Assembly: GCF_011378855.1 (NCBI RefSeq)
Contig: NZ_WTLB01000004.1
Location: forward strand, 42,452-106,451
Direction: 5' to 3'
Source: Pseudoalteromonas sp. Z1A8
GTDB taxonomy: Bacteria; Pseudomonadota; Gammaproteobacteria; Enterobacterales; Alteromonadaceae
Length of the DNA stretch: 64,000 bases
The stretch's first letter is position 1. Each line of letters starts with the position of its first letter. The notes below the pieces were generated by a model that saw only the letters and a program-made list of their open reading frames with translations, searched no databases and was not told the origin of the DNA. Below are positions 29,028 to 39,674 of this stretch, one piece after another. A program made the position numbers and the translations under genes.

Positions 29028-30289
29028 TTCGTTAACCTCTCTGGCAATGGCTTAGTTTTTTCGTTCTTACTGTATACAAATAACAGTACGAAGAACATAA
29101 AGTAAGTCACAGTACAGATTTGAGAAATAATCGTTTTCAGATCAGTCTGTGGAGTTGCACCCACCCAACCTAGAAGAACGAAAGTTACAACAAAACCTGC
29201 AATGTTCCATTTATGGAAACCACAACGGTAACGAACCGATTTAACTCTACCACGGTCTACCCAAGGTAGTAACGCAAGTACCACAATCGATGCACCCATC
29301 GCTGCAACACCGATTAACTTATCAGGGATTGCACGTAAGATTGCATAGAATGGCGTAAAGTACCAAACCGGGAAAATATGCTCAGGTGTTTTAAGTGGGT
29401 TAGCTGCCTCGAAGTTTGGACCTTCTAAAAAGAAGCCATTCATCGCAGGCATAAAGAACACAACCCAACAAAACAATATTAAGAAACCAACCACACCCAC
29501 AATATCTTTAACTGTGTAGTAAGGGTGGAACGGTATCGCATCAACAATATCTTTCTTGTCAGTGTAATACTCGTGAAATTTAAATTTAGGCTTATCTTCT
29601 TCAGCTACTGAGCCTTTCTTACGCTTAATCTCAATACCTTCAGGGTTGTTTGAACCCACTTCGTGTAGAGCAACAATGTGTAAGAAAACTAAGATTACAA
29701 TAACCAGTGGTAGTGCAATTACATGTAATGCAAAGAAGCGGTTAAGCGTTGCACCAGATATTACATAGTCACCACGGATCCAAAGTGTTAAGTCATCACC
29801 AATTACCGGAATCGCCCCGAATAATGAAATGATTACCTGCGCACCCCAGAACGACATTTGCCCCCATGGTAATAAATACCCCATGAATGCTTCAGCCATT
29901 AGCGCTAAGAAAATAAACATACCAAATAACCACAATAACTCACGAGGCTTTTGATAAGAACCGTAGATCATGCCACGGAACATATGCATATATACAACGA
30001 TGAAAAACGCTGATGCACCTGTTGAGTGCAAGTAACGTAGTAACCAGCCATAAGGTACATCACGCATGATGTACTCTACTGAGGCGAATGCGCCCTCAGA
30101 AGATGGAACAAAGTTCATCGTCAACCAAATACCAGTTAGTATTTGGTTTACTAGTACTAACATGGCTAATGAGCCAAAAAAGTACCAGAAGTTAAAGTTT
30201 TTAGGTGCTGGATACTGTGCAATATGCATGTTCCAAACACGTGTCATTGGGATACGGTCGTCGATCCAACCAATAATCTTACCAAACAT
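29024..30289 (-). CDS. petB: Cytochrome b of ubiquinol-cytochrome c reductase
   Basis: Polytopic subunit with two b haems and both quinone sites. 421 residues with eight or more membrane segments. Haem ligand His pairs appear in YLHSTGASAFF and FFALHVIALP; the Qo motif region reads PVWYFTPFYAILRA. Overlaps petC by 4 bp and touches the petA stop. Confidence 0.96.
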   Translation of the reverse strand: MFGKIIGWIDDRIPMTRVWNMHIAQYPAPKNFNFWYFFGSLAMLVLVNQILTGIWLTMNFVPSSEGAFASVEYIMRDVPYGWLLRYLHSTGASAFFIVVYMHMFRGMIYGSYQKPRELLWLFGMFIFLALMAEAFMGYLLPWGQMSFWGAQVIISLFGAIPVIGDDLTLWIRGDYVISGATLNRFFALHVIALPLVIVILVFLHIVALHEVGSNNPEGIEIKRKKGSVAEEDKPKFKFHEYYTDKKDIVDAIPFHPYYTVKDIVGVVGFLILFCWVVFFMPAMNGFFLEGPNFEAANPLKTPEHIFPVWYFTPFYAILRAIPDKLIGVAAMGASIVVLALLPWVDRGRVKSVRYRCGFHKWNIAGFVVTFVLLGWVGATPQTDLKTIISQICTVTYFMFFVLLFVYSKNEKTKPLPERLTK

Positions 30290-30879
30290 TAGGCTGCCCC
30301 TTTTTCTTCGCCCACTAAAATAGTGGTCTCATCAAGAAAAGTATAAGGTGGTATTTCTAAGTTTAATGGAGCAGGTACCGATTGAAATACACGGCCAGCC
30401 ATATCAAATTTAGAACCATGACACGGGCAATAGAAGCCATCATCGGTTCCTTCAACTTTTTCACTAAAGTTACCTTGGAAAAAGCCAGGTGAACACCCTA
30501 AATGCGTACAAATACCTACAGCCAAAAAGATCTCTGGGCGTAATGAACGGTAATCATTTGTTGATGATTCTAATTGTTGTGGCTCTTGCGAATGCGGATC
30601 ACGAAGTTGACCTTCATGTTCTTTCATTTGCTCAAGCATTTTTGGGGTACGTGATACAACCCATACAGGTTTACCACGCCACTCGACACGTATTAATTGT
30701 CCAGGCTCAAGTTTGCTGATATCTACTTCTACAGGCGCACCCGCAGATTTAGCTCGCTCACTTGGATTCCAAGACGCAATAAAAGGAACAGCAGCCCCAG
30801 CCGCACCAACACCACCTACAACAGAGGTAGCTATGGTTAAAAAGCGACGTCGGCCATTGTCTACAGGCGCATTGCTCAT
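30289..30879 (-). CDS. petA: Rieske iron-sulfur subunit of ubiquinol-cytochrome c reductase
   Basis: Electron carrier from ubiquinol to cytochrome c1. A twin-arginine type N-terminus (GRRRFLTIAT) leads into a single membrane helix; the [2Fe-2S] site is CTHLGC and CPCHGS. 196 residues. First gene of the pet operon. In some E. coli relatives this complex is absent; its presence fits a respiring marine bacterium. Confidence 0.96.
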   Translation of the reverse strand: MSNAPVDNGRRRFLTIATSVVGGVGAAGAAVPFIASWNPSERAKSAGAPVEVDISKLEPGQLIRVEWRGKPVWVVSRTPKMLEQMKEHEGQLRDPHSQEPQQLESSTNDYRSLRPEIFLAVGICTHLGCSPGFFQGNFSEKVEGTDDGFYCPCHGSKFDMAGRVFQSVPAPLNLEIPPYTFLDETTILVGEEKGAA

Positions 30880-31408
30880 CCACTTATCTCCACTATGATT
30901 CTCAACACTTGCTATATTGAGAACATCAGTTACAGCAGGTTAATTATTCGAAATTTTTAAAATAGAAGCGATCATAATTAAAACCCTTGATTAAAACAAG
31001 GTTATTCAAAGCCCCATGCTCATAAACCTGACTTGATCAAAAATTTGATTAAGCTAGCTCGAGAATAAAGCCGAACGACTATAATAACGCTTCTGTAAAA
31101 ACAATATACTGACCAAGATCAACACCACTAAGAAGAAACAGTAAAAAACTGTACATAGTGTTGTTAAACCGCTCATTTTACTTACCGGACAATTGTAGCA
31201 AAAAATTCCACCAATTAACTGATGGATTTAAACTAATTACGATAATTATTTAACTTTTTTGCAGCTATCTGAGTGTTTTTTAACTTTCGTTTAATTAATA
31301 CGCAGTTATTAATTAATTTGATCATCATTAATTGCTGCAATCACCAAGTATGGCAGCGATATTGAAAAATCGCATTAAGTTGCAAATGTAAATATTTTGA
31401 TTTAAAAA
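30880..31408. other. Intergenic region upstream of petA, with palindromes
   Basis: 529 bases with no convincing gene. It must hold the pet promoter (candidate -10 TATAGT at about 31080 on the minus strand, weak -35). At 31291-31316 there is a perfect 10-bp inverted repeat TTAATTAATA / TATTAATTAA around CGCAGT. The rpsI terminator follows. Confidence 0.45.
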
Positions 31409-31436
31409 CAAAAAACCCAGCATAAGCTGGGTTTTT
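31409..31436 (-). terminator. Rho-independent terminator of rplM-rpsI
   Basis: AAAACCCAGC and GCTGGGTTTT pair around a short ATAA loop, 22 bases past the rpsI stop, with T-runs on both strands. Confidence 0.85.
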
Positions 31437-31457
31437 GAATTCTTGATAACGTATAGA

Positions 31458-31847
31458 TTAACGTTTTGAGAACTGTGGACGCTTACGCGCTTTCTTAAGA
31501 CCCACTTTCTTACGTTCAACTTTACGTGCATCACGTGTAACAAAACCTGCTTTACGAAGTTGTGGACGTAATGACTCGTCAAACTCCATAAGTGCACGAG
31601 TGATACCGTGACGGATAGCACCAGCTTGACCAGTTGTACCACCACCAGAAACGGTGATGTAAAGGTCAAATTTTTCAGTCATATCAACTAGCTCTAGAGC
31701 TTGATGAACAACCATGCGTGCTGTTTCGCGACCAAAATACTCTTCTAGAGAGCGTTTGTTGATTACGATGTTACCAGTGCCTGGGCGTAAGAATACGCGA
31801 GCACTTGAACTTTTACGACGACCTGTACCGTAGTATTGATTTGCCAT
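31458..31847 (-). CDS. rpsI: 30S ribosomal protein S9 (uS9)
   Basis: 129 residues. [12 protein letters not shown] at the N-terminus and the C-terminal [12 protein letters not shown], whose end reaches the P-site tRNA anticodon, are diagnostic. Second gene of the rplM-rpsI operon, 11 bp after rplM. Confidence 0.98.
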   Translation of the reverse strand: MANQYYGTGRRKSSSARVFLRPGTGNIVINKRSLEEYFGRETARMVVHQALELVDMTEKFDLYITVSGGGTTGQAGAIRHGITRALMEFDESLRPQLRKAGFVTRDARKVERKKVGLKKARKRPQFSKR

Positions 31848-31858
31848 GATGGTGCTCC

Positions 31859-32287
31859 TTAAATGTCTAGAACCTGAGGCTGTTGTGCAGCATGGTTGTG
31901 CTCAGTACCTGTGTAAACTTTAAGTTTACGGTACATAGCGCGGCCTAAAGGACCACGTGGCAACATGCCCTTAACAGCCTTCTCGATGATCATTTCAGGC
32001 TTTGCAGCTTGAAGTTTATCAAAAGTAGTAGACTTAAGACCACCTGGAAAACCAGAGTGTGAATAGTACACTTTGTTTTTGAATTTGTTACCAGTTACAG
32101 TAACTTTTTCAGCGTTGATAACGATGATATAATCACCAGTATCTACGTGCGGTGTATATTCAACTTTATGCTTACCGCGTAGGCGATGAGCGATTTCAGT
32201 AGCGATGCGACCTAAAGTTTTACCTTCAGCGTCAACTACGTACCAGTCACGTTTTACTGTTTCTGGTTTAGCAACAAACGTTTTCAT
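31859..32287 (-). CDS. rplM: 50S ribosomal protein L13 (uL13)
   Basis: 142 residues, canonical length, with [26 protein letters not shown] and the [18 protein letters not shown] block. L13 is a known autogenous repressor of rplM-rpsI in E. coli; an 18-bp palindrome lies 37 bases upstream of the start here and may be relevant. Confidence 0.98.
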   Translation of the reverse strand: MKTFVAKPETVKRDWYVVDAEGKTLGRIATEIAHRLRGKHKVEYTPHVDTGDYIIVINAEKVTVTGNKFKNKVYYSHSGFPGGLKSTTFDKLQAAKPEMIIEKAVKGMLPRGPLGRAMYRKLKVYTGTEHNHAAQQPQVLDI

Positions 32288-32323
32288 TTATAAAAATCCA
32301 ATGTTTTTCAATTAAAACCACAA

Positions 32324-32341
32324 GTAGTTAATATTAACTAC
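32324..32341 (-). promoter_or_regulatory. Perfect palindrome in the rplM leader
   Basis: GTAGTTAATATTAACTAC, 18 bases, fully self-complementary, in the 5' untranslated region of rplM about 37 bases before the ATG. As RNA it could form a hairpin or as DNA an operator; a role in L13 autoregulation is only a guess. Confidence 0.5.
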
Positions 32342-32442
32342 TGCTCTAAGTTTGCTATAACCCCTTCGAGTTTTAGACTTTTGCGCCGCTCACAAGTGGC
32401 TAGACTATATGAGGGCATAGAACGCAACGTGGCAGACGCGGG

Positions 32443-32448
32443 AGTATA
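32443..32448 (-). promoter_or_regulatory. Extended -10 promoter of rplM-rpsI
   Basis: TGG-TATACT on the minus strand is an extended -10, followed by a GC-rich CCCGCG discriminator as in stringently controlled promoters. No good -35. The leader would be about 150 bases. Confidence 0.6.
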
Positions 32449-32501
32449 CCAGCACTTAAAACACATTGCTACTCCCGGTTGTTTTTTCCACAAGAAATTT
32501 T

Positions 32502-32536
32502 AAAATAAGAAGTACTATATACAAACTTCTTATTTT
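32502..32536 (-). terminator. Terminator-like hairpin after zapE
   Basis: AAAATAAGAAGT and ACTTCTTATTTT pair over 12 bp around an 11-base loop, 35 bases past the zapE stop. The stem is AT-rich, so efficiency is uncertain. Confidence 0.6.
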
Positions 32537-32570
32537 TAATGGCCGACCTATTACACTTTTGCCTACTTAT

Positions 32571-33659
32571 TTAAACTAAGTGTTCTCTAGCTAAATACTC
32601 TAAAGACTGCATTTCTTGCAAGCGGCTTATACAGCGCTTAAATTCAAAGTTTAAATTACCTTGAGTATAAAGTTCGGTAATAGGCTTTTCGGCCGATATA
32701 ATTAAAGTTACATGACGCTCGTAAAATTCATCTACTAAAGCAATAAAACGCCTAGCTGCGTCATCATTAGTTTGCCCAAGCTGTTTTACGTTAGAAATAA
32801 TAACCGTATTATATAAACGGCTAATCTCCATGTAATCTACTTGGCTACGTGCCGTTTCACATAACTCACTAAATTCAAACATTACAACGCATTTAGCTAC
32901 TTTGCGTGTTTTGATTAGGCGTCCTTCTACTTCTATAGGCTCATCTAATTGCCCAGGCTCTGGCGATAGCTTATCGAAGTATTCAAATAGGTTCTTATCT
33001 GCATCTTCATCTAACGGACTATGAAAAATTTCGGCTTGCTCTAAAGTACGTAACCGGTAATCAATACCTGAATCTACATTAACTATTTCTGTATTGAGCT
33101 TAACCAGCTCTATAGCAGGTACAAATCGTGCGCGCTGCAAGCCATTTCTGTAAAGATCATCAGGCACTATATTAGAGGTAGCAACAAGTACAATACCGCG
33201 AGCAAATAGCGCTTCCATTAAACCACCAAGTAACATGGCATCGGTAATGTCTTGAACAAAAAATTCATCAAAACAAATTATGTCTGTTTCAGCTTTAAAA
33301 GTGTCGGCTATTTTTTCTAATGGATTAGCCGTGTTGTTTAATTTTTTAAGCTCGTTATGGACTCGATGCATAAATCGATGAAAATGCACTCGCATTTTAC
33401 GTGTGCCCGGCAGTGATTCGTAAAAAGTATCAACTAAATAGGTTTTACCACGCCCTACTCCGCCCCAAAAGTACAAACCTTTAATAGGCGTTGGCTCATC
33501 ATTGTTAAATAACTTAGCAAAAAAACCTTTTGGTGCTGGCTTTGCCTGAGTTAAGTCATCGTATAGGCGTTGTAAATGGCGCACAGCATTTTCTTGCGCT
33601 GAGTCATGTACAAAGTCATCTCGCTTCAAATCTTGTTGGTATGTTTGCCAAGGAGTCAT
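32571..33659 (-). CDS. zapE: Cell division protein ZapE (AFG1-like ATPase)
   Basis: P-loop ATPase that associates with the Z-ring in E. coli. 362 residues. Walker A GGVGRGKT at 66-73, Walker B IICFDEFFVQD, and the FHRFMHRVH block are typical of the AFG1/YhcM family. Divergent from zapG and degQ, as in E. coli yhcM/yhcB/degQ/degS. Confidence 0.95.
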   Translation of the reverse strand: MTPWQTYQQDLKRDDFVHDSAQENAVRHLQRLYDDLTQAKPAPKGFFAKLFNNDEPTPIKGLYFWGGVGRGKTYLVDTFYESLPGTRKMRVHFHRFMHRVHNELKKLNNTANPLEKIADTFKAETDIICFDEFFVQDITDAMLLGGLMEALFARGIVLVATSNIVPDDLYRNGLQRARFVPAIELVKLNTEIVNVDSGIDYRLRTLEQAEIFHSPLDEDADKNLFEYFDKLSPEPGQLDEPIEVEGRLIKTRKVAKCVVMFEFSELCETARSQVDYMEISRLYNTVIISNVKQLGQTNDDAARRFIALVDEFYERHVTLIISAEKPITELYTQGNLNFEFKRCISRLQEMQSLEYLAREHLV

Positions 33660-33794
33660 ATCTATTTACAGTAAAAACGCAGTTTAATTTGTAAAGCATA
33701 TTAACACGCATCTTAACTCGGGGTATATTACACTTAATATGATTTATAATTGAATCAAGCATTCGTTAGTTATTTTCCCAAAGGGGTAGTTTTT

Positions 33795-34238
33795 ATGGGC
33801 ACAGTTATGTGGGTAGGTTTAATTGTTATTGTTGCTGTTGTAGCATTTTTTATTGGTGCATTTGTTACTAAAAAACAATTCAAGCAAGATGAACTAAAAG
33901 AGCAAGCTGAACAAGCACAAAGCGCGCTTGAGCAGTATCGCCAAGATGTCGCTGATCATTTAGCGAATACAGGTAAGCTCGTAAATAAGATGAAAGAGAA
34001 CTATGACCAACTGCTTAGTCATGTTGAGGACACAAACCAGCTTCTTTTAGAAGATAGAAATAAAGCACCAGCAGAACCTTATTTCTCTAAAGAAACAACA
34101 GAACAATTACAAGCATCTTTAAAAGAGCGTCGTTCAGACCGTTCTTCTGCAGAAGCACAACCAGCTGATTACGTATCGGGTGAATCTGGTTTATTTGCTG
34201 GTCAAAATAAAGTTTCAGAACATTCTAAAGCATCTTGA
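33795..34238 (+). CDS. zapG: ZapG/YhcB (DUF1043) inner-membrane coiled-coil protein
   Basis: 147 residues: membrane anchor at about 4-24, then a long Gln/Glu-rich coiled coil (about 30-95) and a polar tail. In E. coli YhcB links cell division and envelope biogenesis. The frame is open from 33750, but the ATG at 33795, eight bases after AAGGGG, is chosen; MWVGLIV four codons later is another option. Confidence 0.87.
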   Translation: MGTVMWVGLIVIVAVVAFFIGAFVTKKQFKQDELKEQAEQAQSALEQYRQDVADHLANTGKLVNKMKENYDQLLSHVEDTNQLLLEDRNKAPAEPYFSKETTEQLQASLKERRSDRSSAEAQPADYVSGESGLFAGQNKVSEHSKAS

Positions 34239-34297
34239 TGAACTTTTTTTAGACCCCATAGTCTTTAGATATAACAGCTTTGTTGTTTTATCTTAAC

Positions 34298-34337
34298 AAA
34301 CCAAAAAGGGCTGCTGCAAAGTAGCCCTTTTTGGTTT
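34298..34337 (+). terminator. Strong terminator after zapG
   Basis: AAACCAAAAAGGGCT and AGCCCTTTTTGGTTT form a 15-bp stem; it ends just before the degQ leader. Confidence 0.9.
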
Positions 34338-34369
34338 TTGCTTTATCTTAAGTGGAGTTATCCCTGACT

Positions 34370-35722
34370 ATGAAAATGAAATTATCACTTATCAGCGCAG
34401 CTATTTTATCTACAAGCTTATTAATGAGCCCTGTAGCATCTTATGCAAAAATGCCAATTGCAGTAAATGGTCAACAACTACCCACTCTAGCCCCTATGCT
34501 AGAGAAAATATCTCCTGGTGTTGTCAGTATCCAAGTTTCAGGCTCTAAAGAAGTACGCCGCCGTGCAGATCCACTCGAATACTTTTTTGGACAACAGCAG
34601 CCTCGTAGCCAAAAACGCCAATTTAGTGGCCTGGGTTCAGGAGTTATTATTGATGCCGATGAAGGTTATGTAGTGACTAATAATCACGTTATTCAAGACG
34701 CCGAAAAAATGGTGGTTACCCTTGAAGATGGACGTGAATTTGAAGCAACTAAAATTGGTACCGATACAGAGTCTGATATCGCTCTTTTACAAATAGACGC
34801 TGATGACTTAACTGAAATAAAACTCGCAAACTCCGATAGCTTACGCGTAGGCGACTTCGCGGTTGCGATTGGTAACCCATTTGGACTTAGTCACACAGTA
34901 ACCTCTGGTATTGTTAGTGCGCTTGGTCGTAGTGGTTTAAACATTGAAGGTTACGAAGATTTCATTCAAACCGATGCTGCTATTAACCAAGGTAACTCTG
35001 GCGGTGCACTCGTTAACTTAAATGGTGAGTTGATTGGTATTAATACCGCTATTTTAGGTGCTTCTGGTGGTAACGTGGGCATTGGTTTTGCCATTCCATC
35101 TAATATGATGAAAAATCTAGTTGATCAAATTATTGAGCATGGTGAAGTACGTCGTGGCTCGCTGGGTATTTCTGGTCGTCCACTTGATGCTGGACTTGCC
35201 AAAGCACAGCAGCTTGACGTGAAACAAGGTGCTTATGTAATGCAAGTAATGGATGACACTGCCGCAAGTAAAGCTGGTATTGAAGCTGGTGATGTTATTG
35301 TTAGTATTAACGGTGGCGATATTAGTGGTTTCCACGAACTACGCAGCAAAATTGCTACGCTAGGTGAAGGCCGTGAGATAAAACTAGGTATTTACCGCGA
35401 TGGTAAAATTAAAACAGTAAAAGTAACGCTTGATGGCGCATCTGGTGTTACAGCAACAGGCGAAGAACTACACCCCGCATTCCAAGGTGCAGAGCTCGAA
35501 AACGTGCAAAAAAACAGTAACAAAGGTGTTGAGATTACTTCTGTAGATCCTCGCTCACCTTCTGCCCGGGTTGGCCTTGAAGAAGGTGATATTATTATGC
35601 AAGTGAATCGTCAACGAGTAGAAACGATTCGCGACATGAATAAAATCATCGACAGTACAAAAGGTAATATAGTACTTGGCGTGCAACGTGGTCGTGAGTC
35701 TATATTTATTTTAATTCAGTAA
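34370..35722 (+). CDS. degQ: Periplasmic serine protease DegQ (HtrA family)
   Basis: Periplasmic protease/chaperone for misfolded envelope proteins. The ATG at 34370 gives a Sec signal peptide (SLISAAILSTSLLMSPVASYA). Catalytic triad H106 (TNNHV), D136 (SDIALL) and S210 (GNSGGAL), then two PDZ domains (about 260-345 and 360-450). 450 residues. Two PDZ domains separate it from DegS downstream. An in-frame GTG at 34352 is unlikely because it lies in the GGAG ribosome site. Confidence 0.95.
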   Translation: MKMKLSLISAAILSTSLLMSPVASYAKMPIAVNGQQLPTLAPMLEKISPGVVSIQVSGSKEVRRRADPLEYFFGQQQPRSQKRQFSGLGSGVIIDADEGYVVTNNHVIQDAEKMVVTLEDGREFEATKIGTDTESDIALLQIDADDLTEIKLANSDSLRVGDFAVAIGNPFGLSHTVTSGIVSALGRSGLNIEGYEDFIQTDAAINQGNSGGALVNLNGELIGINTAILGASGGNVGIGFAIPSNMMKNLVDQIIEHGEVRRGSLGISGRPLDAGLAKAQQLDVKQGAYVMQVMDDTAASKAGIEAGDVIVSINGGDISGFHELRSKIATLGEGREIKLGIYRDGKIKTVKVTLDGASGVTATGEELHPAFQGAELENVQKNSNKGVEITSVDPRSPSARVGLEEGDIIMQVNRQRVETIRDMNKIIDSTKGNIVLGVQRGRESIFILIQ

Positions 35723-35747
35723 TAAATAGCACTATTAATGTAATAAA

Positions 35748-35781
35748 AATAACAGTGGCACTTGCCGCTGTTATTTTTTTT
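35748..35781 (+). terminator. Terminator between degQ and degS
   Basis: AATAACAG-T-GGC and GCC-G-CTGTTATT pair around a four-base loop, followed by eight T. It shows degS is at least partly transcribed separately. Confidence 0.85.
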
Positions 35782-35824
35782 ATGTCATCATAAAGAGATT
35801 GCTCACTTACATAATAAGAAAATC

Positions 35825-36907
35825 GTGCTGAAACTAATAAAATTTATTCTTCCCCCTTTATTTGCAGGCCTAAGTATTGCTTTTTTAGTGGTTTTTTTCA
35901 GCCCTAATATGCGAGCGGCTTTACTTCCAAATGTTCCCCTGCCAAGCGCAATGAGTGCGAGTCATCTGAGTTTTTCTGATGCAGTTAAACGAGCGGCTCC
36001 TTCTGTGGTTACTATTTTTTCAGAAAGTATTTCCAAAGAACCTCGTTATAAAAGAAAAAACACGGTACAAGAGCTAGGCTCTGGCGTCATCATGTCGCAA
36101 GACGGTTACATTCTTACCAACTACCATGTTGTTAATAATGCAGATCAAATTATGGTTATTCTAACCGATGGTCGACGCTTTTTTGATGTGCAGCTAATTG
36201 GTTTTGATACCATTACTGATTTAGCTTTACTTAAAATAAATGCAGATCACCTTCCGGTAATTCCTGTAAACGATAGCTATGTATCGAGCGTAGGCGATGT
36301 GGTACTCGCTATAGGTAACCCGCTTAACTTAGGTCAAACAATCACCCAAGGCATCATTAGCGCAACGGGTAAGCAAAAAATTACAGACAGTCCGTACAAT
36401 AACTTATTACAAATGGATGCGGCTATTAACGTGGGCAACTCTGGCGGCGCATTAGTTAACTCCAATGGTGATTTAGTCGGTATTACTTCTGCGCAGTTTA
36501 AAACGCGTGAAAACTTAAATATTCAAGGAATATTCTTTGCGGTTCCTTACTCACTTGCTAAAAAAGTAATGGGTAAGCTCATTCGTCATGGTCGCGTTGT
36601 ACGTGGCTATTTAGGCTTTGAAGGCACTGCAGTAGATAGCACAGGTAAAGAAGTAAACGACAGTCTAACCCCGGTTACTGGCATGCGCATTACGAACTTA
36701 GACCCTTTAGGTCCTGCATGGCAAGCGGGTATTGAAGAGCAAGATATTGTTATTAAAATTGCAGGGCTTTCGGTAGCAAATCCACAAAAAGTGCTTGAAG
36801 AAATAGGTAATACAGAGCCCGGTAAAGAAATAGAATTTGAGCTTTACCGGAATGGTAAAATAGAAAAGATTATGGTGACTGTCGCAGAGCTTGAAACAAA
36901 GCTTTAA
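35825..36907 (+). CDS. degS: Site-1 protease DegS, sigma-E pathway
   Basis: Membrane-anchored HtrA protease that senses unfolded porins and cleaves RseA. GTG at 35825 gives MLKLIKFILPPLF and 360 residues, close to E. coli DegS (355); the frame is open to 35762, inside the degQ terminator, which is rejected. Membrane anchor about 5-28; triad H101, D132, S206; one PDZ domain (about 260-355). Sits after degQ as in E. coli. Confidence 0.93.
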   Translation: MLKLIKFILPPLFAGLSIAFLVVFFSPNMRAALLPNVPLPSAMSASHLSFSDAVKRAAPSVVTIFSESISKEPRYKRKNTVQELGSGVIMSQDGYILTNYHVVNNADQIMVILTDGRRFFDVQLIGFDTITDLALLKINADHLPVIPVNDSYVSSVGDVVLAIGNPLNLGQTITQGIISATGKQKITDSPYNNLLQMDAAINVGNSGGALVNSNGDLVGITSAQFKTRENLNIQGIFFAVPYSLAKKVMGKLIRHGRVVRGYLGFEGTAVDSTGKEVNDSLTPVTGMRITNLDPLGPAWQAGIEEQDIVIKIAGLSVANPQKVLEEIGNTEPGKEIEFELYRNGKIEKIMVTVAELETKL

Positions 36908-36917
36908 TAAAAAAAAC

Positions 36918-37075
36918 ACCAATTCCATTAAGTATGTGATCTGAATTTTACGCCGAAAAAACAATTCAGTTCTAGGCGTAAATTGATGTAAATGGTTGTT
37001 CCCTTTACGAAATTGACAACAAATAAATGGGTTGTTTTAGCAAGTAAAATAGATCAGCTATTTATTGGAATTGGT
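36918..37075. repeat. MITE-like element with terminal inverted repeats
   Basis: About 158 bases bounded by ACCAATTCCATTAA on the left and TTATTGGAATTGGT on the right, inverted repeats matching at 13 of 14 positions. No coding capacity. An internal ACGCC...GGCGT pair is also present. Similar TATACCAATTCCA-ended intergenic repeats are, as I recall, common in Alteromonadales genomes; copy number here cannot be tested. Confidence 0.6.
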
Positions 37076-37103
37076 ATAATACCAAGCTGCATAAATCGTC
37101 AAT

Positions 37104-37141
37104 AAAAAGGTCGGATAGCAATTTGCATATCCGACCTTTTT
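37104..37141 (-). terminator. Terminator of the mla-ibaG-murA operon
   Basis: AAAAAGGTCGGATA and TATCCGACCTTTTT, a 14-bp perfect stem around a 10-base loop, 26 bases after the murA stop; could also stop degS readthrough. Confidence 0.88.
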
Positions 37142-37166
37142 AAAAATAGCCTAGTTAAATATCTAC

Positions 37167-38435
<1,269 letters not shown>

Positions 38436-38439
38436 CTAT

Positions 38440-38697
38440 TTATTGCGGTAAAATAAATTTTTGTTCGCGCTTCCACTCTACAGGAGTAAAGGCACGAATG
38501 GATACTGCGTGAATTGTGCCATCTGAAATTGTATTCATTAATGGACCATAAACTAGCTGCTGCTTTTTAACTCGGCTTAAACCGTCAAAGCATTCGCCTA
38601 CTGCAACAACTTCATAATGGCTACCATTGGCTTTTACATGTACTTCAGCTAATTGAAGTTCTTCGCGTAATAATGTTTCGACTTGGCTAGTTTCCAT
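38440..38697 (-). CDS. ibaG: BolA-family protein IbaG
   Basis: 85 residues from ATG 38697 ([10 protein letters not shown]), matching E. coli IbaG length and start; a GTG at 38706 overlapping the mlaB stop is the alternative. BolA fold with [22 protein letters not shown] and the [11 protein letters not shown] block. BolA proteins bind monothiol glutaredoxins and iron-sulfur clusters; IbaG is linked to acid stress. Confidence 0.92.
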   Translation of the reverse strand: METSQVETLLREELQLAEVHVKANGSHYEVVAVGECFDGLSRVKKQQLVYGPLMNTISDGTIHAVSIRAFTPVEWKREQKFILPQ

Positions 38698-38702
38698 AAC
38701 TC

Positions 38703-38996
38703 TCACTCAAATAGGGTTGTAACCTGGCCTAATTGCATTAAATTTTGCAATTGCTCAGGTAGGTTTTGCAACTCAAGGCGAATGCCTTGCTGCTTTAATT
38801 CTGCAAAAGAGTGAATTAACCAAGCTAAGCCCGCTGTGTCAACCCTAGATACCTCACTTAGGTCAAAATAGATGGTTTTATGCTTAGTTAATAACTTGTT
38901 GTTCAGAAGTTGTTCGTCGCCAATTGAATTTCGAGTAAGCTCACCGCTTACTCGAAAATGTTGTCCATCAACTTGGCTTATTGCCAATTTAGTCAT
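38703..38996 (-). CDS. mlaB: MlaB, STAS-domain subunit of the Mla ABC transporter
   Basis: 97-residue cytoplasmic STAS protein that stabilises MlaFE in the phospholipid retrograde transport machine. The [18 protein letters not shown] motif is the STAS phosphorylation-site-like loop. Overlaps mlaC by 8 bp. Confidence 0.9.
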   Translation of the reverse strand: MTKLAISQVDGQHFRVSGELTRNSIGDEQLLNNKLLTKHKTIYFDLSEVSRVDTAGLAWLIHSFAELKQQGIRLELQNLPEQLQNLMQLGQVTTLFE

Positions 38997-39669
38997 TCGA
39001 GTTACTGCCTCTAAACTGAACTGGTAGCTGACTCTTTTGCTCTAAAAGGTTACTTACATTATCAATACCTTGCTGACGCAAAATACCTTGTAGTTCACTT
39101 TGTTTTGCATCTAGTAAACTAATACCTTCAGCAATCATATCGTACGCGCGCCATTCACCATCGCGGTCTTCACGTACTTTAAAATCGATTCTGATATCAG
39201 GTTTACCATCTTCAATAATTTTAGTTTTAACGACAACGACATCTTTGCCTTTAAATGCTTGCTCGGCACCAAACTCAACTTTTTGGTTTGTATATTGAGT
39301 AAACACACCGGCATAAGTAGCTACTAAGTACTCTCTGAATACACCAATGAAGCGTTGAATTTCTTTAATTGCTTTGGCTTTTTCAGCTTCGTCGGTAATT
39401 GCACGTACTTTAGATACTTCACTACCTAGTACGCGAAGTGCTGCATATTTGTAGTCGATATAAGGCATTAATTCTTCTTCAACGATTACGCGAAGATGCT
39501 CTTGATCTTTAACAATTAATGGCTGATCTTTTTTAATGCGCGCGAATGTATTATCGGCAACTTGGCGTACCATTTTGTTCGGATCGACCAATTTCACATC
39601 TGCTGCACTTACGCTTTGAGTTAGCGTCATTGTGCCTATTGCTACAATAGCTAAAAACTCTTTCAACAT
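38989..39669 (-). CDS. mlaC: MlaC, periplasmic phospholipid carrier
   Basis: 226 residues. Signal peptide (about 1-22, ending SVSA), then the lipid-binding ABC auxiliary fold: MPYIDYKYAALRVLG, FREYLVATYAGVFTQY, DVVVVKTKI and YDMIAEGISLL. Carries phospholipid between MlaA and the inner-membrane MlaFEDB complex. Confidence 0.94.
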   Translation of the reverse strand: MLKEFLAIVAIGTMTLTQSVSAADVKLVDPNKMVRQVADNTFARIKKDQPLIVKDQEHLRVIVEEELMPYIDYKYAALRVLGSEVSKVRAITDEAEKAKAIKEIQRFIGVFREYLVATYAGVFTQYTNQKVEFGAEQAFKGKDVVVVKTKIIEDGKPDIRIDFKVREDRDGEWRAYDMIAEGISLLDAKQSELQGILRQQGIDNVSNLLEQKSQLPVQFRGSNSND

Positions 39670-39674
39670 AATAA

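Noticed and set aside
31328..31669. 113-codon minus-strand frame
   Set aside because: Out-of-frame overlap with rpsI, extending through its terminator.
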